Shown: piece by piece, positions 17,532 to 26,415 of the stretch
Layout of the letters: each line of letters begins with the position of its first letter
How positions within the stretch are numbered: the first letter of the stretch is position 1
From: JBBQVS01 sp964250765
GTDB taxonomy: Bacteria > Chloroflexota > Ktedonobacteria > Ktedonobacterales > Ktedonobacteraceae
DNA length: 64,000 bases
Direction of reading: 5' to 3'
NCBI GenBank assembly: GCA_964250765.1
Contig: CAXUHF010000003.1
Location: 45,259 to 109,258 of the forward strand
Notes under the pieces: generated by a model
Seen by the model: the letters and a program-made list of their open reading frames with translations, nothing else
Told to the model about the DNA's origin: nothing
Databases searched by the model: none
Program-made: the position numbers and the translations under genes

Positions 17532-18805
17532 AATATCTTGCTCCTGACTATATTTATACGTCACAAGGGATAGAGCGAAATATGCTAGTGGCAATTACGG
17601 ACGAGGGACGGATTGCAACGATTGAGAAGCATGATAGTGAAGCAACACATGCTCTTGCTGGTGCTATTACACAACTACCAAATACGTTGCTGCTTCCTGG
17701 TTTTGTGAATGCACATAGTCATGTCTTTCAGCGTGCATTACGAGGGCATACGCACCGTCCACTCTCGGCGCATGATAGTTTCTGGACATGGCGACGTGCG
17801 ATGTATGATGAGGCGCAACGGCTCACTCCTGATAGCTTGTACGAGAGTGCGTTGCGTACCTATCGGGAGATGTTGACGGCAGGTTATACTACCGTTGGCG
17901 AATTTCACTATGTGCATCATCAGCCCAACGGACAGCCTTACGACAATCCCAACGCGATGTCCGAAGCTGTGCTAGCGGCTGCAAAAGAAGCAGGTATACG
18001 TATCGTCTTGTTGATGACTGCATATGCACAAAGTGGTTTTCAGCAGCCACCCGAAGAGGGACAACGACGTTTCTGTGATCGCTCGGTGGATGCCTATTTG
18101 CAACGCGTCGAGGATTTGCGCACAAAAGGTGTCGCTATAGGAGTTGCACCACACTCTGTACGTGCCGTGCCGGAGAATTGGTTTCGCGCTATCGCTGATT
18201 ACAGCCGTGCACATAAGATACCCCTTCATATACACGCGGATGAACAAAAGGCCGAGATTGAACAATGTCAATCGGTATACGGATGTACACCGATTGAACT
18301 TCTAGAACGTTTCGGTGCATTGGGGCCACATACCACGATTATTCATGCTACACACGCGAACGAAACTGAACTTGCTCTATTAGCACAATACGGTTGTACC
18401 GTTTGCGTCTGTCCTACAACGGAGGGCGATCTAGGTGATGGTATTGCGCCCTATGATGCGCTTATGCAAAAAAACATTCCGCTTGCCATTGGTTCAGACA
18501 GCAACACGCGTCTGGACCCTATCGAGGAGTTACGTTGGGCAGAATATAGCGCACGTATGCGTTATCAACGTCGCCGTGTTCTTGTCCGCGAACAACTGAC
18601 CTCACCAGGCTCACTTCTGCTTGACATTGGTACACGGAGTGGTGCGGTAGCCCTTGGACAAGAAACGGGCATACTTGCTCCTGGAATGCTTGCCGATTTC
18701 GTTGCTATTGACCTCACTCATCCCTCATTATATGGTTGGACCGAGAAAGATGTGCTGGATACAGTCTTTTTTGGTGCCTCATCAGATGTGATAAAAAATA
18801 TATAG
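17528..18805 (+). CDS. hutF: Formimidoylglutamate deiminase-like amidohydrolase
   Basis: 425 aa metal-dependent hydrolase. NAHSHVFQRALRG carries the H-x-H metal pair (H63, H65), GVAPHSVRAVP and HIHADEQKAEIEQC supply the next ligands, HATHANETELALL the following histidine, and IGSDSNTRLDPIEELR the catalytic aspartate. The ADEQ...EIEQC and CPTTEGDLGDG signatures match HutF, which deaminates N-formimino-glutamate in histidine breakdown. No other hut gene is nearby. I use ATG 17528, which has GAGGAAAG upstream and overlaps the previous stop by four bases; a TTG at 17495 would lie deep in the previous gene. A related guanine-deaminase/SAH-deaminase activity is the main alternative. Confidence 0.75.
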   Translation: MKYLAPDYIYTSQGIERNMLVAITDEGRIATIEKHDSEATHALAGAITQLPNTLLLPGFVNAHSHVFQRALRGHTHRPLSAHDSFWTWRRAMYDEAQRLTPDSLYESALRTYREMLTAGYTTVGEFHYVHHQPNGQPYDNPNAMSEAVLAAAKEAGIRIVLLMTAYAQSGFQQPPEEGQRRFCDRSVDAYLQRVEDLRTKGVAIGVAPHSVRAVPENWFRAIADYSRAHKIPLHIHADEQKAEIEQCQSVYGCTPIELLERFGALGPHTTIIHATHANETELALLAQYGCTVCVCPTTEGDLGDGIAPYDALMQKNIPLAIGSDSNTRLDPIEELRWAEYSARMRYQRRRVLVREQLTSPGSLLLDIGTRSGAVALGQETGILAPGMLADFVAIDLTHPSLYGWTEKDVLDTVFFGASSDVIKNI

Positions 18806-18817
18806 CTTCCTAATCAG

Positions 18818-18863
18818 AAAATGATGCTATGACACGTGTTAGTGCGTCATGACATCATTTTTG
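18818..18863 (+). terminator. Hairpin terminator after hutF-like gene
   Basis: Inverted repeat AAAATGATG (18818-18826) / CATCATTTT (18853-18861) enclosing a further TATGAC/GTCATG pairing, followed by more T residues. Sits 13 nt after the stop codon. Confidence 0.6.
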
Positions 18864-18960
18864 ATTTCCATTACCCCTTGCCAGAATAGCAAATTAATGA
18901 TAACCTCGACATGCACTAAATTAGCCAATAAATAGCAAAAATACAAGGAGAAAATATCTA

Positions 18961-19698
18961 ATGGCACAGACCGCGAACGATGGCAATAAAACAACGCAAA
19001 AATTATATCGTCCTGGACAACGCCAACAGGAGCGTCTACAACGCATCGCGCGTCGAAGAAGGCGTCAAAGAATTATTTTGAGCAGTATTGTAGCTGTGAT
19101 ACTCATCGCATTGGGCATTGTTGGTATTACACAATATCAAGCATACACAACGCGTCAGCAGACGTTAGCAACGGCGGCGACTGGCACAAGTACAACAAAA
19201 GCGCAACTTAAGTCTACTACACAGGCAAATGCTACCGTTACTGCTGGCGTGCAAGCGACTGCAACCACCTCTGCTCAAGCCGTTGCAACTGTATATGGGA
19301 GTACTCCAATTCCCTCTGCTGGTCCTACATCTCCTCCTGTGTTAGCGCAAGCACCCAAGAAGTTAGCTGATGGTCTACAGATCATAGATATTAAGACAGG
19401 TTCTGGTAATGCTGCGAAAGCAGGAAGTACCGTTACCGTCGAATACACGGGTTGGTTGCAAAGTACAGGCAAGAAGTTTGATAGCAGTTTTGACCGTGGT
19501 GCTCAGACATTTGATGTAACCCCACTTGGTCAAGCGCAGGTTATTCCAGGTTGGAACGAGGGGTTAGTGGGTATGAAAGCTGGCGGCACACGTCGTCTCA
19601 TCATTCCTCCCGCATTAGGCTATGGTGCGCAAGCAAATGGTCCTATCCCTGCGAACTCCACACTTATCTTTGACGTAACGGTCATTGCCGTGAAATAA
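18961..19698 (+). CDS. Membrane-anchored FKBP-type peptidyl-prolyl isomerase
   Basis: 245 aa. A basic N-terminus (RRRRRQR) precedes one membrane segment (about 40-60, IILSSIVAVILIALGIVGIT), then an Ala/Thr-rich linker to about 120, then a complete FKBP domain: LADGLQIIDIKTGSG, VEYTGWLQSTGKKFDSSFDRG, VIPGWNEGLVGMKAGGTRRL, IPPALGYGAQ and IPANSTLIFDVTVIAV. The topology places the isomerase outside the membrane, where it would speed folding of exported proteins. The active-site aromatic and Asp residues of FKBP12-like domains are present. Transcribed alone; a strong bidirectional terminator follows. Confidence 0.9.
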   Translation: MAQTANDGNKTTQKLYRPGQRQQERLQRIARRRRRQRIILSSIVAVILIALGIVGITQYQAYTTRQQTLATAATGTSTTKAQLKSTTQANATVTAGVQATATTSAQAVATVYGSTPIPSAGPTSPPVLAQAPKKLADGLQIIDIKTGSGNAAKAGSTVTVEYTGWLQSTGKKFDSSFDRGAQTFDVTPLGQAQVIPGWNEGLVGMKAGGTRRLIIPPALGYGAQANGPIPANSTLIFDVTVIAVK

Positions 19699-19711
19699 AA
19701 TTTTGAACATG

Positions 19712-19766
19712 AACATGCACAAGACCCCGATGGCAACATTGTTGCCATCGGGGTCTTGTGCATGTT
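19712..19766. terminator. Bidirectional terminator between FKBP and methyltransferase genes
   Basis: Perfect 26-bp inverted repeat (19712-19737 and 19741-19766), centred on a 3-nt ATT loop; the GC-rich core is GACCCCGATGGCAAC. It separates two convergent genes and reaches to the stop codon of the minus-strand gene. The short loop and perfect stem fit an intrinsic terminator working both ways. Confidence 0.8.
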
Positions 19767-20554
19767 TATTGTTTTCGTCCCTTTAACAGCACAAAATCGT
19801 TGCTGATACTATCGAGATGTCCATCTGCGTTGAGAGATACATCAAAGTACCTTTGTGTATGCTCATCACTGCTCAATATAAATTGTTCAAGCGACCCTTT
19901 TTCGTCTGCTGGCATTTGTGAGCGTTTTGTCCAATCGTCGTACTGAAGCGGTCTACGGAAAATCTCTTCGTATTCAAGATTCAAGCCTGCTTCTATGAAA
20001 AAATGGTGCCATTCCTCAAGTGTCCATGAGCGACCGTGTGAACCATCACGTCGTTTCTCTACAGTATTTAAGAATGTGTCAAGCTTTGGATCACTGGGAG
20101 CAATACTGTCGATGAGCAGAAATACGCCTTGAGGTTTGAGGACACGCGCAATCTCTTTGACTGCTTGTGCAACATTAGGAAAGTGATGTGGAGCGATACG
20201 ACAGGTCACGCGATCAAAACTGGCATTGGCAAAAGGAAGCTGTTCGGCGTCCGCGACTTCATAATCGGCGTTGGTGACGCCTTGACTTGAAAGATAGGTA
20301 CGTGCTTGTTCAAGCATACGAGGTGTCAGGTCTGATACAGTGATATGTGCGACGTGTGGTGCTACTGCGAGTGCGGTATGACCACCGCCTGTTGCAACGT
20401 CAAGTGCTTGTTGGTCAGGCTCCCATTCGCCGATTTCTATCAGCCGCGTCAAGTCGTCACCTGCACGATGTGAGAAGCTAGCAACATAACTTTCTGCGGT
20501 ACGGCTAAAGTATGCTTGCACCTGTGCTTTTTTGTCCTGATTGTTTTGTGTCAT
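19766..20554 (-). CDS. Class I SAM-dependent methyltransferase
   Basis: 262 aa. Motif I is ALDVATGGGHTALAVA (about 46-61), followed by VSDLTPRMLEQAR (motif II acidic residue binding the adenosine ribose), YEVADAEQLPFANASFDRVTC (motif III) and a post-motif VLKPQGVFLLIDS. This arrangement is typical of UbiE/YcgJ-like small-molecule methyltransferases. Substrate unknown. An IclR regulator lies 30 nt upstream on the same strand, so the two are probably co-transcribed and the regulator may control this gene. Confidence 0.82.
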   Translation of the reverse strand: MTQNNQDKKAQVQAYFSRTAESYVASFSHRAGDDLTRLIEIGEWEPDQQALDVATGGGHTALAVAPHVAHITVSDLTPRMLEQARTYLSSQGVTNADYEVADAEQLPFANASFDRVTCRIAPHHFPNVAQAVKEIARVLKPQGVFLLIDSIAPSDPKLDTFLNTVEKRRDGSHGRSWTLEEWHHFFIEAGLNLEYEEIFRRPLQYDDWTKRSQMPADEKGSLEQFILSSDEHTQRYFDVSLNADGHLDSISNDFVLLKGRKQ

Positions 20555-20584
20555 GAAAGAAATCCTCTCCGTGTAAGAAAAATG

Positions 20585-21388
20585 TTACGCATTGTCCTGA
20601 GACTGTCTTGCCCCGAAAGAAGTTGGGCCTGAATAGCCCAAATCGGTGGAAGCGCGACGTGCGGCCTCACATACAAGTGGAATAAAAAGTTGACGTTGTT
20701 TTGCTGAAAGACGTATCGAAGGAGCAGTTAATGCAATTGCACCAACAATTCTGCTTCGCGCATTCAACAAAGGAGCAGCAATGGCGGCGACACCAGAGGC
20801 ACGCTCAGCGTCACTCGTTGCCCAACCATTCTGCTGTATTTGCTCTAGCTGCTTTACTAACGTTGGTTTATCAATAGCTTGGGAACTGGTAAAGCGTGTT
20901 GCACTGATATCTATAAGCTTGTCGCGTTCGGTTGATGGAAGCCATGCGAGTAACACCTTACCAGCCGCTCCGAGATGCAGTGGAAGTGGTGCGCCAATTG
21001 CTGCGAATGGACGTAAACTATGTGAACTACCTACAGTTTCGAGCACGATACGAACTTCTCCATGCCGAACGTGCAGTTCTGCATTCTCGCCCGTTTGCTC
21101 GTTGAGCCAGCGCAGATGCGGTAGCGTCTGTCCACGCAGGTCGATACCCTCTGCTACCAGTGCGCCTAAATGCATAAGCGTGATGCCGAGTCGGAAGTGT
21201 TGACCGTCTTTTTCTAGCATCCCCTGTTCGCTCATCGCCTGACACAGGCGATAAACTGTAGGCAGTGGAAGACGTGTACTTTTGGAAATATCTTGCGGTG
21301 ATAGCGTTGTGCTTCCTTGCGTAAACGTATGCAAAATTGTCATGATCTTGTCGAGCACGCCGACATCTGTTTTCCGTTCATCTGTCAT
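20585..21388 (-). CDS. IclR-family transcriptional regulator
   Basis: 267 aa. The N-terminal winged helix-turn-helix covers about 8-70 (LDKIMTILHTF, LSPQDISKSTRLPLPTVYRLCQAM) and the C-terminal effector domain about 85-255, with ELHVRHGEVRIVLETVGS, PLPLHLGAAGKVLLAWLP and ATSDAERASGVAAIAAPLLN, all characteristic of IclR. These regulators bind small organic acids or quorum-type ligands as dimers or tetramers. Probably heads a two-gene unit with the methyltransferase. Divergent from recD2, with 156 nt between them. Confidence 0.88.
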   Translation of the reverse strand: MTDERKTDVGVLDKIMTILHTFTQGSTTLSPQDISKSTRLPLPTVYRLCQAMSEQGMLEKDGQHFRLGITLMHLGALVAEGIDLRGQTLPHLRWLNEQTGENAELHVRHGEVRIVLETVGSSHSLRPFAAIGAPLPLHLGAAGKVLLAWLPSTERDKLIDISATRFTSSQAIDKPTLVKQLEQIQQNGWATSDAERASGVAAIAAPLLNARSRIVGAIALTAPSIRLSAKQRQLFIPLVCEAARRASTDLGYSGPTSFGARQSQDNA

Positions 21389-21544
21389 ACGCTTTATCCA
21401 TCTCTACTATCTGTATTCCACATATTGGAATGAAATCTACTATATGGAAATTATGCATGATAGACACACATTTGTCAAGGTACTGACAGTATGATGTAAA
21501 ATAGAGGAAAGACTATTGGAAAGCTTGGCGCAGAGTAGGATCGT

Positions 21545-23836
21545 ATGCCGAAACTTGAAGGTTCTGTAGAAAATATCGTTTTTCGTAACGAGGATAATCA
21601 GTATACGGTGGCACGCTTTCGTATGAATGACGCGGGTCGCCTTTTTCGAGATGACTTGACAACCATTGTAGGTATTCTCCCCGGCATTCATGTGGGTGAG
21701 TTATTGTCGGTTGAGGGCGAATGGGAAAATGATCCCAAATATGGGCGTCAACTGCATATCGCTACCTATGTGCAACGTCTACCTGCCTCTACTGAGGGCA
21801 TGACACGCTATCTTAGCTCCGGCTTGATTAAGGGGATTGGTCCAAAAAAGGCAAAGTTGATTGTTGACCACTTTGGTGAGCAGACGCTGGCGATTATCGA
21901 GCAACAGCCTGAACGCTTGAGCGAGGTCAAGGGCATCGGTACGAAAGACCGTGACGAGATTAGTAAGGCGTGGTCGGAGCAGAGCGAGATAAAAGAATTA
22001 CATTTGTTTTTGCAGACGCATGAGGTATCCATTAACGTTGCTACACGGGTCTACAAGCAGTATGGCAAAGAGTCGATTAAAGTCATCCGCGAGAATCCAT
22101 ATCAGTTGGAACGTGACGTACAGGGCATCGGCTTTCGTACCGCCGACGAAATTGCGGTAAAACTTGGTTTGCCGTTCGATAGTGTGCCTCGGTTGGCGAC
22201 TGGCATCAAATACGTCCTGGCGCAAGCCGCAAATGACGATGGGCACTGCTTTCTGTTCGAGAATGATTTGCTGCACCGAGCCTCCGACATTCTAAAAGTT
22301 CCGCAAGATGCCCTACCTGCTGGTATTACGCAATTGAGGAATGACGGTGAGATATTTGTCGAGCCTACACTCTCCTTGCCTATTGTCAATACACCTCAAC
22401 CTGTGCATGATGATTTTCCTGAGAATATAGAGTTTGAGGAACAAGAGCCACAACCACATATTTATTTTGGCCCTTTCTGGCATGCTGAAAACGGATGTGT
22501 ACGTATTCTGCGTCAATTGACTCGTGAGGCAAGCGTCTTACCGCTGACGACACAACGGCAATGGGACACCGTGTTTACGTTGCTCAAGCAGAAACGCAAC
22601 ATGCATTTGACCGAACGACAGCGCGAGGCGGTACAGATGGCGTATGCGCAAAAGGTCAGCATTCTTACAGGTGGGCCAGGGACGGGCAAATCAACCTCTA
22701 TTCGTGCGTTGCTGATGCTCTTACGACAACGCAAGGTTGAGGTGGCAATGGCAGCCCCAACGGGTAGAGCGGCAAAGCGGTTGGCTGAGGCGACAGGTTT
22801 TGAGGCAAAGACACTCCACCGTTTGCTCGAATATGCTCCACATGACAACACGTATCAACGCAACGAAGCAAATCCACTACCGTATCAGTTCATAATCGTT
22901 GATGAGTTTTCGATGGTTGATATCCTGCTCTTTTATAATCTTTTGAAGGCACTACCGAAGGATGCACACTTGTTGCTCGTAGGTGATGCGGATCAATTGC
23001 CCTCAGTTGGCCCAGGTAACGTATTGCGCGATCTGTTACGCAGTGACGCTATTCCAACGGTGCGTTTGACCGAACTTTTTCGTCAGGCGCAGCAGAGCAG
23101 AATTATCGTTAATGCTCACCGCATTAATGCTGGACAAATGCCAAATACAAAAATTGAGACGACCAGCGACTTCTTTTTCATGGCGGAAGAGGACCCGGTA
23201 CGAGCACAAAAGTTAATCCTTGACCTTGTGCAGCGTCGCCTCCCTGCGCGCTATGCCTTCAATCCAATGACCGACATTCAGGTGCTGGCTCCAATGTATA
23301 AAGGCCCTGTTGGTGTGATGAGCCTCAATGAGGAGTTACAGGCGCGTCTCAATCCCTCCGCAATTGCTCAGATAGAGTGGGGTGGAAACACGCTACGCGT
23401 AGGTGACAAGGTGATGCAGATACGTAACAATTATGATAAAGGCGTGTTTAATGGTGACGTGGGGTGGATACGTGCCATTAATAGAGAGAACGCAACGGTC
23501 AAGGTCGAATTTGTGGAGGAGGCTGGACCTCTATATGTCAGTTATGAGTTTCATGAACTGGATGAGCTAACGCTTGCATATGCAACCACAATTCATAAAA
23601 GTCAGGGGAGCGAATACCCTGCGATTATTGTACCGCTTGTCGTACAGCATCGAATGTTGTTACAGCGCAATCTGTTGTATACAGCGATTACACGTGCGAA
23701 ACGCTTTTGTGTCCTCGTTGGACAACCATACGCATTAGAGATGGCAGTTCATAATGATCGTGTCGCTTTGCGCAACACTGGTCTGGCTGAGCGGCTACTT
23801 GTATTAAGCAAGGGTAAGAACAAAACGCTAGTTTGA
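21545..23836 (+). CDS. recD2: RecD2-type ATP-dependent DNA helicase
   Basis: 763 aa SF1B helicase. The N-terminal part (LEGSVENIVFRNEDNQYTVARF) is the OB-like RecD2 region, followed by helix-hairpin-helix-like segments (LSSGLIKGIGPKKAKLIVDHFG; LSEVKGIGTKDRDEI; VQGIGFRTADEIA). The motor begins near 360: Walker A LTGGPGTGKSTS near 374, VDEFSMVD (motif II), GDADQLPSVGPGNVL (motif III), and near the end TLAYATTIHKSQGSEYP and YTAITRAKRFCVLVG (motifs V-VI). This is the stand-alone RecD2 found in bacteria without RecBC, acting 5' to 3' in repair and replication-fork processing. Full length. Confidence 0.93.
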   Translation: MPKLEGSVENIVFRNEDNQYTVARFRMNDAGRLFRDDLTTIVGILPGIHVGELLSVEGEWENDPKYGRQLHIATYVQRLPASTEGMTRYLSSGLIKGIGPKKAKLIVDHFGEQTLAIIEQQPERLSEVKGIGTKDRDEISKAWSEQSEIKELHLFLQTHEVSINVATRVYKQYGKESIKVIRENPYQLERDVQGIGFRTADEIAVKLGLPFDSVPRLATGIKYVLAQAANDDGHCFLFENDLLHRASDILKVPQDALPAGITQLRNDGEIFVEPTLSLPIVNTPQPVHDDFPENIEFEEQEPQPHIYFGPFWHAENGCVRILRQLTREASVLPLTTQRQWDTVFTLLKQKRNMHLTERQREAVQMAYAQKVSILTGGPGTGKSTSIRALLMLLRQRKVEVAMAAPTGRAAKRLAEATGFEAKTLHRLLEYAPHDNTYQRNEANPLPYQFIIVDEFSMVDILLFYNLLKALPKDAHLLLVGDADQLPSVGPGNVLRDLLRSDAIPTVRLTELFRQAQQSRIIVNAHRINAGQMPNTKIETTSDFFFMAEEDPVRAQKLILDLVQRRLPARYAFNPMTDIQVLAPMYKGPVGVMSLNEELQARLNPSAIAQIEWGGNTLRVGDKVMQIRNNYDKGVFNGDVGWIRAINRENATVKVEFVEEAGPLYVSYEFHELDELTLAYATTIHKSQGSEYPAIIVPLVVQHRMLLQRNLLYTAITRAKRFCVLVGQPYALEMAVHNDRVALRNTGLAERLLVLSKGKNKTLV

Positions 23837-23945
23837 TAACGCATAAGAATATATTTCCCTGCTGCATGATATGTTCAGACATAGCTTGTTTAATTCCGAC
23901 CTGTGGGGTAGAATATAAAACAGACATATCTTGTTGTATATAAGG

Positions 23946-24063
23946 GTAGGGACCAGATTTATCACGTCCGAGGCGTGATTTATCACGCGAGGTTGTTCTT
24001 CTAGGTTGTGAATAAAACTATATGCGATAAATCGCACGTGGACGCGATAAATCTGGTCCCTAT
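23946..24063. repeat. Dispersed palindromic repeat, copy 4
   Basis: 24-bp arms at 23946-23969 (GTAGGGACCAGATTTATCAC...) and 24040-24063 with two mismatches. The loop contains an additional GTGATTTATCAC palindrome and a GCGATAAATCGC palindrome, so the whole unit could fold as a cruciform. It occupies most of the 341-nt gap between recD2 and the rhodanese gene; the remainder shows no gene. Confidence 0.78.
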
Positions 24064-24177
24064 CACGGATTGTCGAACAGTACAACATGAATAACATTGA
24101 CCATATTTGCCACAGATGCTCCTCGCAAGAGGAGCATAAGGGTAAGCGACAATATCTAACGTGAGAGGAATGTAGCA

Positions 24178-25053
24178 ATGTCTGGAACAGAAACAGCAAC
24201 ATCGGGTTCAGCATCGGGATATGCACATCCAGAGGCTCTAGTAGAAACTTCATGGGTTGAGGAGCATCTTCATGATGCCAATGTACGTTTGATTGAGGCC
24301 GACGAGGACGTGCTTTTGTACGAAGTTGGTCATATTCCAGGTGCGGTAAAGCTTGACTGGCATGTGGACGTACAGGACCGTACCAACAGAGATTTTATCA
24401 ACCAGCAAGAGTTTGAGCAACTCATGAGCCATTATGGAGTGAGCAACGATACAACAATTGTGCTCTATGGTGACAGAAACAACTGGTATGCGGCGTACGC
24501 GTTCTGGCTGTTCAACATGTATGGACACAAAAGCCTCAAGATTATGAATGGTGGACGTGCTAAGTGGGAGGCTGAAAAGCGTGAGTACACAAAAGAAGTA
24601 CCACATTTTGAGCAGACGAACTATCATGCACAGCCCATTGATGAGTCAATTCGTGCTTTTCGTGATGACGTGTTGAGCGGTTTGAAGAATCCTTCACGTC
24701 GCCTGATTGATGTGCGCTCACCACAAGAATACACTGGTGAGTTGTTGCACATGGTGAACTATCCACAAGAGGGTGCGCAGCGTGGTGGACATATCCCAGG
24801 TGCAAAGAATATTCCTTGGGCAACGGCTGCTAACGCTGATGGTACATTTAAATCGGCGGAAGAATTGCGTCAGATTTACGGTGGCAAGGATATTACTCCT
24901 GACAAGGAAGTGATTTCGTACTGCCGCATCGGTGAGCGTTCTGCCCACACATGGTTTGTATTGACCGAACTGCTCGGCTTCCCTCGTGTACGTAACTACG
25001 ATGGTTCCTGGACCGAGTGGGGCAACGTTGTTCGCGCTCCTATCGAAAAGTAG
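24178..25053 (+). CDS. Thiosulfate sulfurtransferase (tandem rhodanese)
   Basis: 291 aa with two rhodanese domains. The first (about 20-140) has the structural signature GHIPGAVKLDW but no catalytic cysteine; the second (about 165-285) contains GGHIPGAKNIPWA and the active loop YCRIGERSAHTWF, with the catalytic cysteine at about 249. CRIGER-type loops are typical of CysA/SseA-like thiosulfate:cyanide sulfurtransferases, which pass sulfane sulfur through a persulfide. Next on the strand is a SufU-type scaffold gene, consistent with sulfur trafficking, but a palindromic repeat separates them. Start supported by GAGAGGAATG upstream. Confidence 0.88.
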   Translation: MSGTETATSGSASGYAHPEALVETSWVEEHLHDANVRLIEADEDVLLYEVGHIPGAVKLDWHVDVQDRTNRDFINQQEFEQLMSHYGVSNDTTIVLYGDRNNWYAAYAFWLFNMYGHKSLKIMNGGRAKWEAEKREYTKEVPHFEQTNYHAQPIDESIRAFRDDVLSGLKNPSRRLIDVRSPQEYTGELLHMVNYPQEGAQRGGHIPGAKNIPWATAANADGTFKSAEELRQIYGGKDITPDKEVISYCRIGERSAHTWFVLTELLGFPRVRNYDGSWTEWGNVVRAPIEK

Positions 25054-25086
25054 GGGTACAATTAAAATCGTTGATATGTATCGGTT

Positions 25087-25158
25087 GTAGGGGCCATAAT
25101 TTATTACGCCCATTGCGATGACAATTGAGGCGAGGGCGTAATAAATTATGGCCCCTAC
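25087..25158. repeat. Dispersed palindromic repeat, copy 5
   Basis: Perfect 24-bp arms at 25087-25110 and 25135-25158, GTAGGGGCCATAATTTATTA..., 24-nt loop. Lies between the rhodanese and sufU genes and ends about 40 nt before the sufU start. Confidence 0.85.
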
Positions 25159-25198
25159 AGATTTCATTACTATTGGTAATGGGAGGAATATAGAGGGT

Positions 25199-25627
25199 AT
25201 GAATCGACAAGAAGCTATTGATTTTTTGATGGATCATTATGAAAACCCACGCAACAATGGTCCATTGGAGCATGCGGATGTGAGTTTGAGCGGTGGCAAT
25301 CCTGGTTGCGCCGATGTGATTACGATGTATGCTCGCTTTGGGAAAGATGGCAAAGTGGAGGCAGTCAACTGGGAGGGCGAAGGCTGTACCATCAGCCGTG
25401 CGGCAGCATCCTATGTAACAGAGATGGTTGAGGGGATGACGGCGGAAGAGATTGAGAATACGAGTTTTGAGGACCTTGTGGAGCAACTTGGACGTGAGCT
25501 TGTCATGACACGCCCAACTTGTGCGACGCTAGCACTTGGCACGCTGAAAAAAGGTGTGCATGAATATGATATGCACAAACGTGCGGACGACGCTGTATAT
25601 CCTGCGAAAAATGATGTGTCTAAATAA
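25199..25627 (+). CDS. sufU: SufU-type iron-sulfur cluster assembly scaffold
   Basis: 142 aa IscU-fold protein. The three cluster/zinc-binding cysteines are in GGNPGCADVI (C37, with D39), EGEGCTISRAAAS (C63) and TRPTCATLALGTLKKG (C108). The spacing between the second and third cysteines carries the extra insertion seen in SufU relative to IscU. SufU accepts sulfur from SufS in Gram-positive-type SUF systems. No sufBCDS genes are in the window. I start it at ATG 25199 (AGAGGG upstream); an earlier ATG at 25148 is inside the palindromic repeat. Confidence 0.88.
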   Translation: MNRQEAIDFLMDHYENPRNNGPLEHADVSLSGGNPGCADVITMYARFGKDGKVEAVNWEGEGCTISRAAASYVTEMVEGMTAEEIENTSFEDLVEQLGRELVMTRPTCATLALGTLKKGVHEYDMHKRADDAVYPAKNDVSK

Positions 25628-25659
25628 TATCGAATAATGAAAATTCATGCAGAAATGAT

Positions 25660-25788
25660 GAATTGTAGGAGTCTAATTCTATTACACCCGTGGCAATAGA
25701 CAATGTTAGAGATTATTGAGATGTTTCGATACATCTTAAACGTTGTGATATGCCACGCGGGTGTAATAGAATTAGACTCCTACAATTC
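25660..25788. repeat. Dispersed palindromic repeat, copy 6 (overlaps the end of the UDG gene)
   Basis: Perfect 31-bp arms at 25660-25690 and 25758-25788, core TCTAATTCTATTACACC, the longest exact arms of the set. The right arm contains the last codons and the TAG stop of the minus-strand uracil-DNA glycosylase gene, so the repeat has become part of coding sequence. It also separates the convergent sufU and UDG genes. Confidence 0.87.
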
Positions 25789-26415
25789 GTACTCCTCGCG
25801 CCACTTCGCCAGTAACCCCAAGGCTTTTCTATGCAATTCCTGATGTGCCGTGTCATTGAGCCAACGACTAACACCGGAGGGATGTGGCAGAGGCAGCAGT
25901 AGCATGCCATCACGCTCTTTATACGTGCCGATGACATCCTCAAGGCGTGTCTTGCCAAAGAAGGCTTCGATTGCCATTGTACCAACAAGAAGCACAATCT
26001 TTGGGTTAATAAGTTGAAACTCGGCTTCAAGGTAAGGACGACATAAAGCGATCTCTGGTGGAGATGGTCGTCGGTCTCCATCGCCCCGCGGATTTTTGCC
26101 AGGATCACAGCGCGTGAGTGAACTGAGGTAGGTGTGTTCGTGTAGATAGCCAGCAGGGAAACCTGCCTGTTCAAGCCATTTTTGTAGGACACGTCCACCA
26201 GGTCCGCTAAAAGGTCTGTTATTTGTTATAGAGCGGTGACCCGGAGCTTGCCCAATAACCAGGATACGATCAGTTGCACGTCCACTGACGATGGGATGAG
26301 CAACGGGGATGTAGCCATGTTCCTGGCAAAGGCGACAGGAGCGGATACGTTCTTGAAGTAGTACTACTGCTTGCTCTCTGTCGCCTAACGTCTCGTTAGT
26401 CAGGAACTTTTTCAT
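25780..26415 (-). CDS. Uracil-DNA glycosylase superfamily protein (iron-sulfur type, family 4/5)
   Basis: 211 aa starting MKKFLTNETLGDREQAV. Cysteines suited to a 4Fe-4S cluster are in RSCRLCQEHG and, further on, TRCDPGKN and IALCRPYLE. The active-site region is ILVIGQAPGHRSITNNRPFSGPGGRVLQKWL and the C-terminal motif is LPLPHPSGVSRW with the conserved histidine. This matches the thermophile-type UDGs that excise uracil from DNA. The start at 26415 overlaps the end of the flavin reductase gene by about 20 nt; longer in-frame starts run into that gene. The stop codon lies within a palindromic repeat arm. Confidence 0.83.
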   Translation of the reverse strand: MKKFLTNETLGDREQAVVLLQERIRSCRLCQEHGYIPVAHPIVSGRATDRILVIGQAPGHRSITNNRPFSGPGGRVLQKWLEQAGFPAGYLHEHTYLSSLTRCDPGKNPRGDGDRRPSPPEIALCRPYLEAEFQLINPKIVLLVGTMAIEAFFGKTRLEDVIGTYKERDGMLLLPLPHPSGVSRWLNDTAHQELHRKALGLLAKWREEYEL

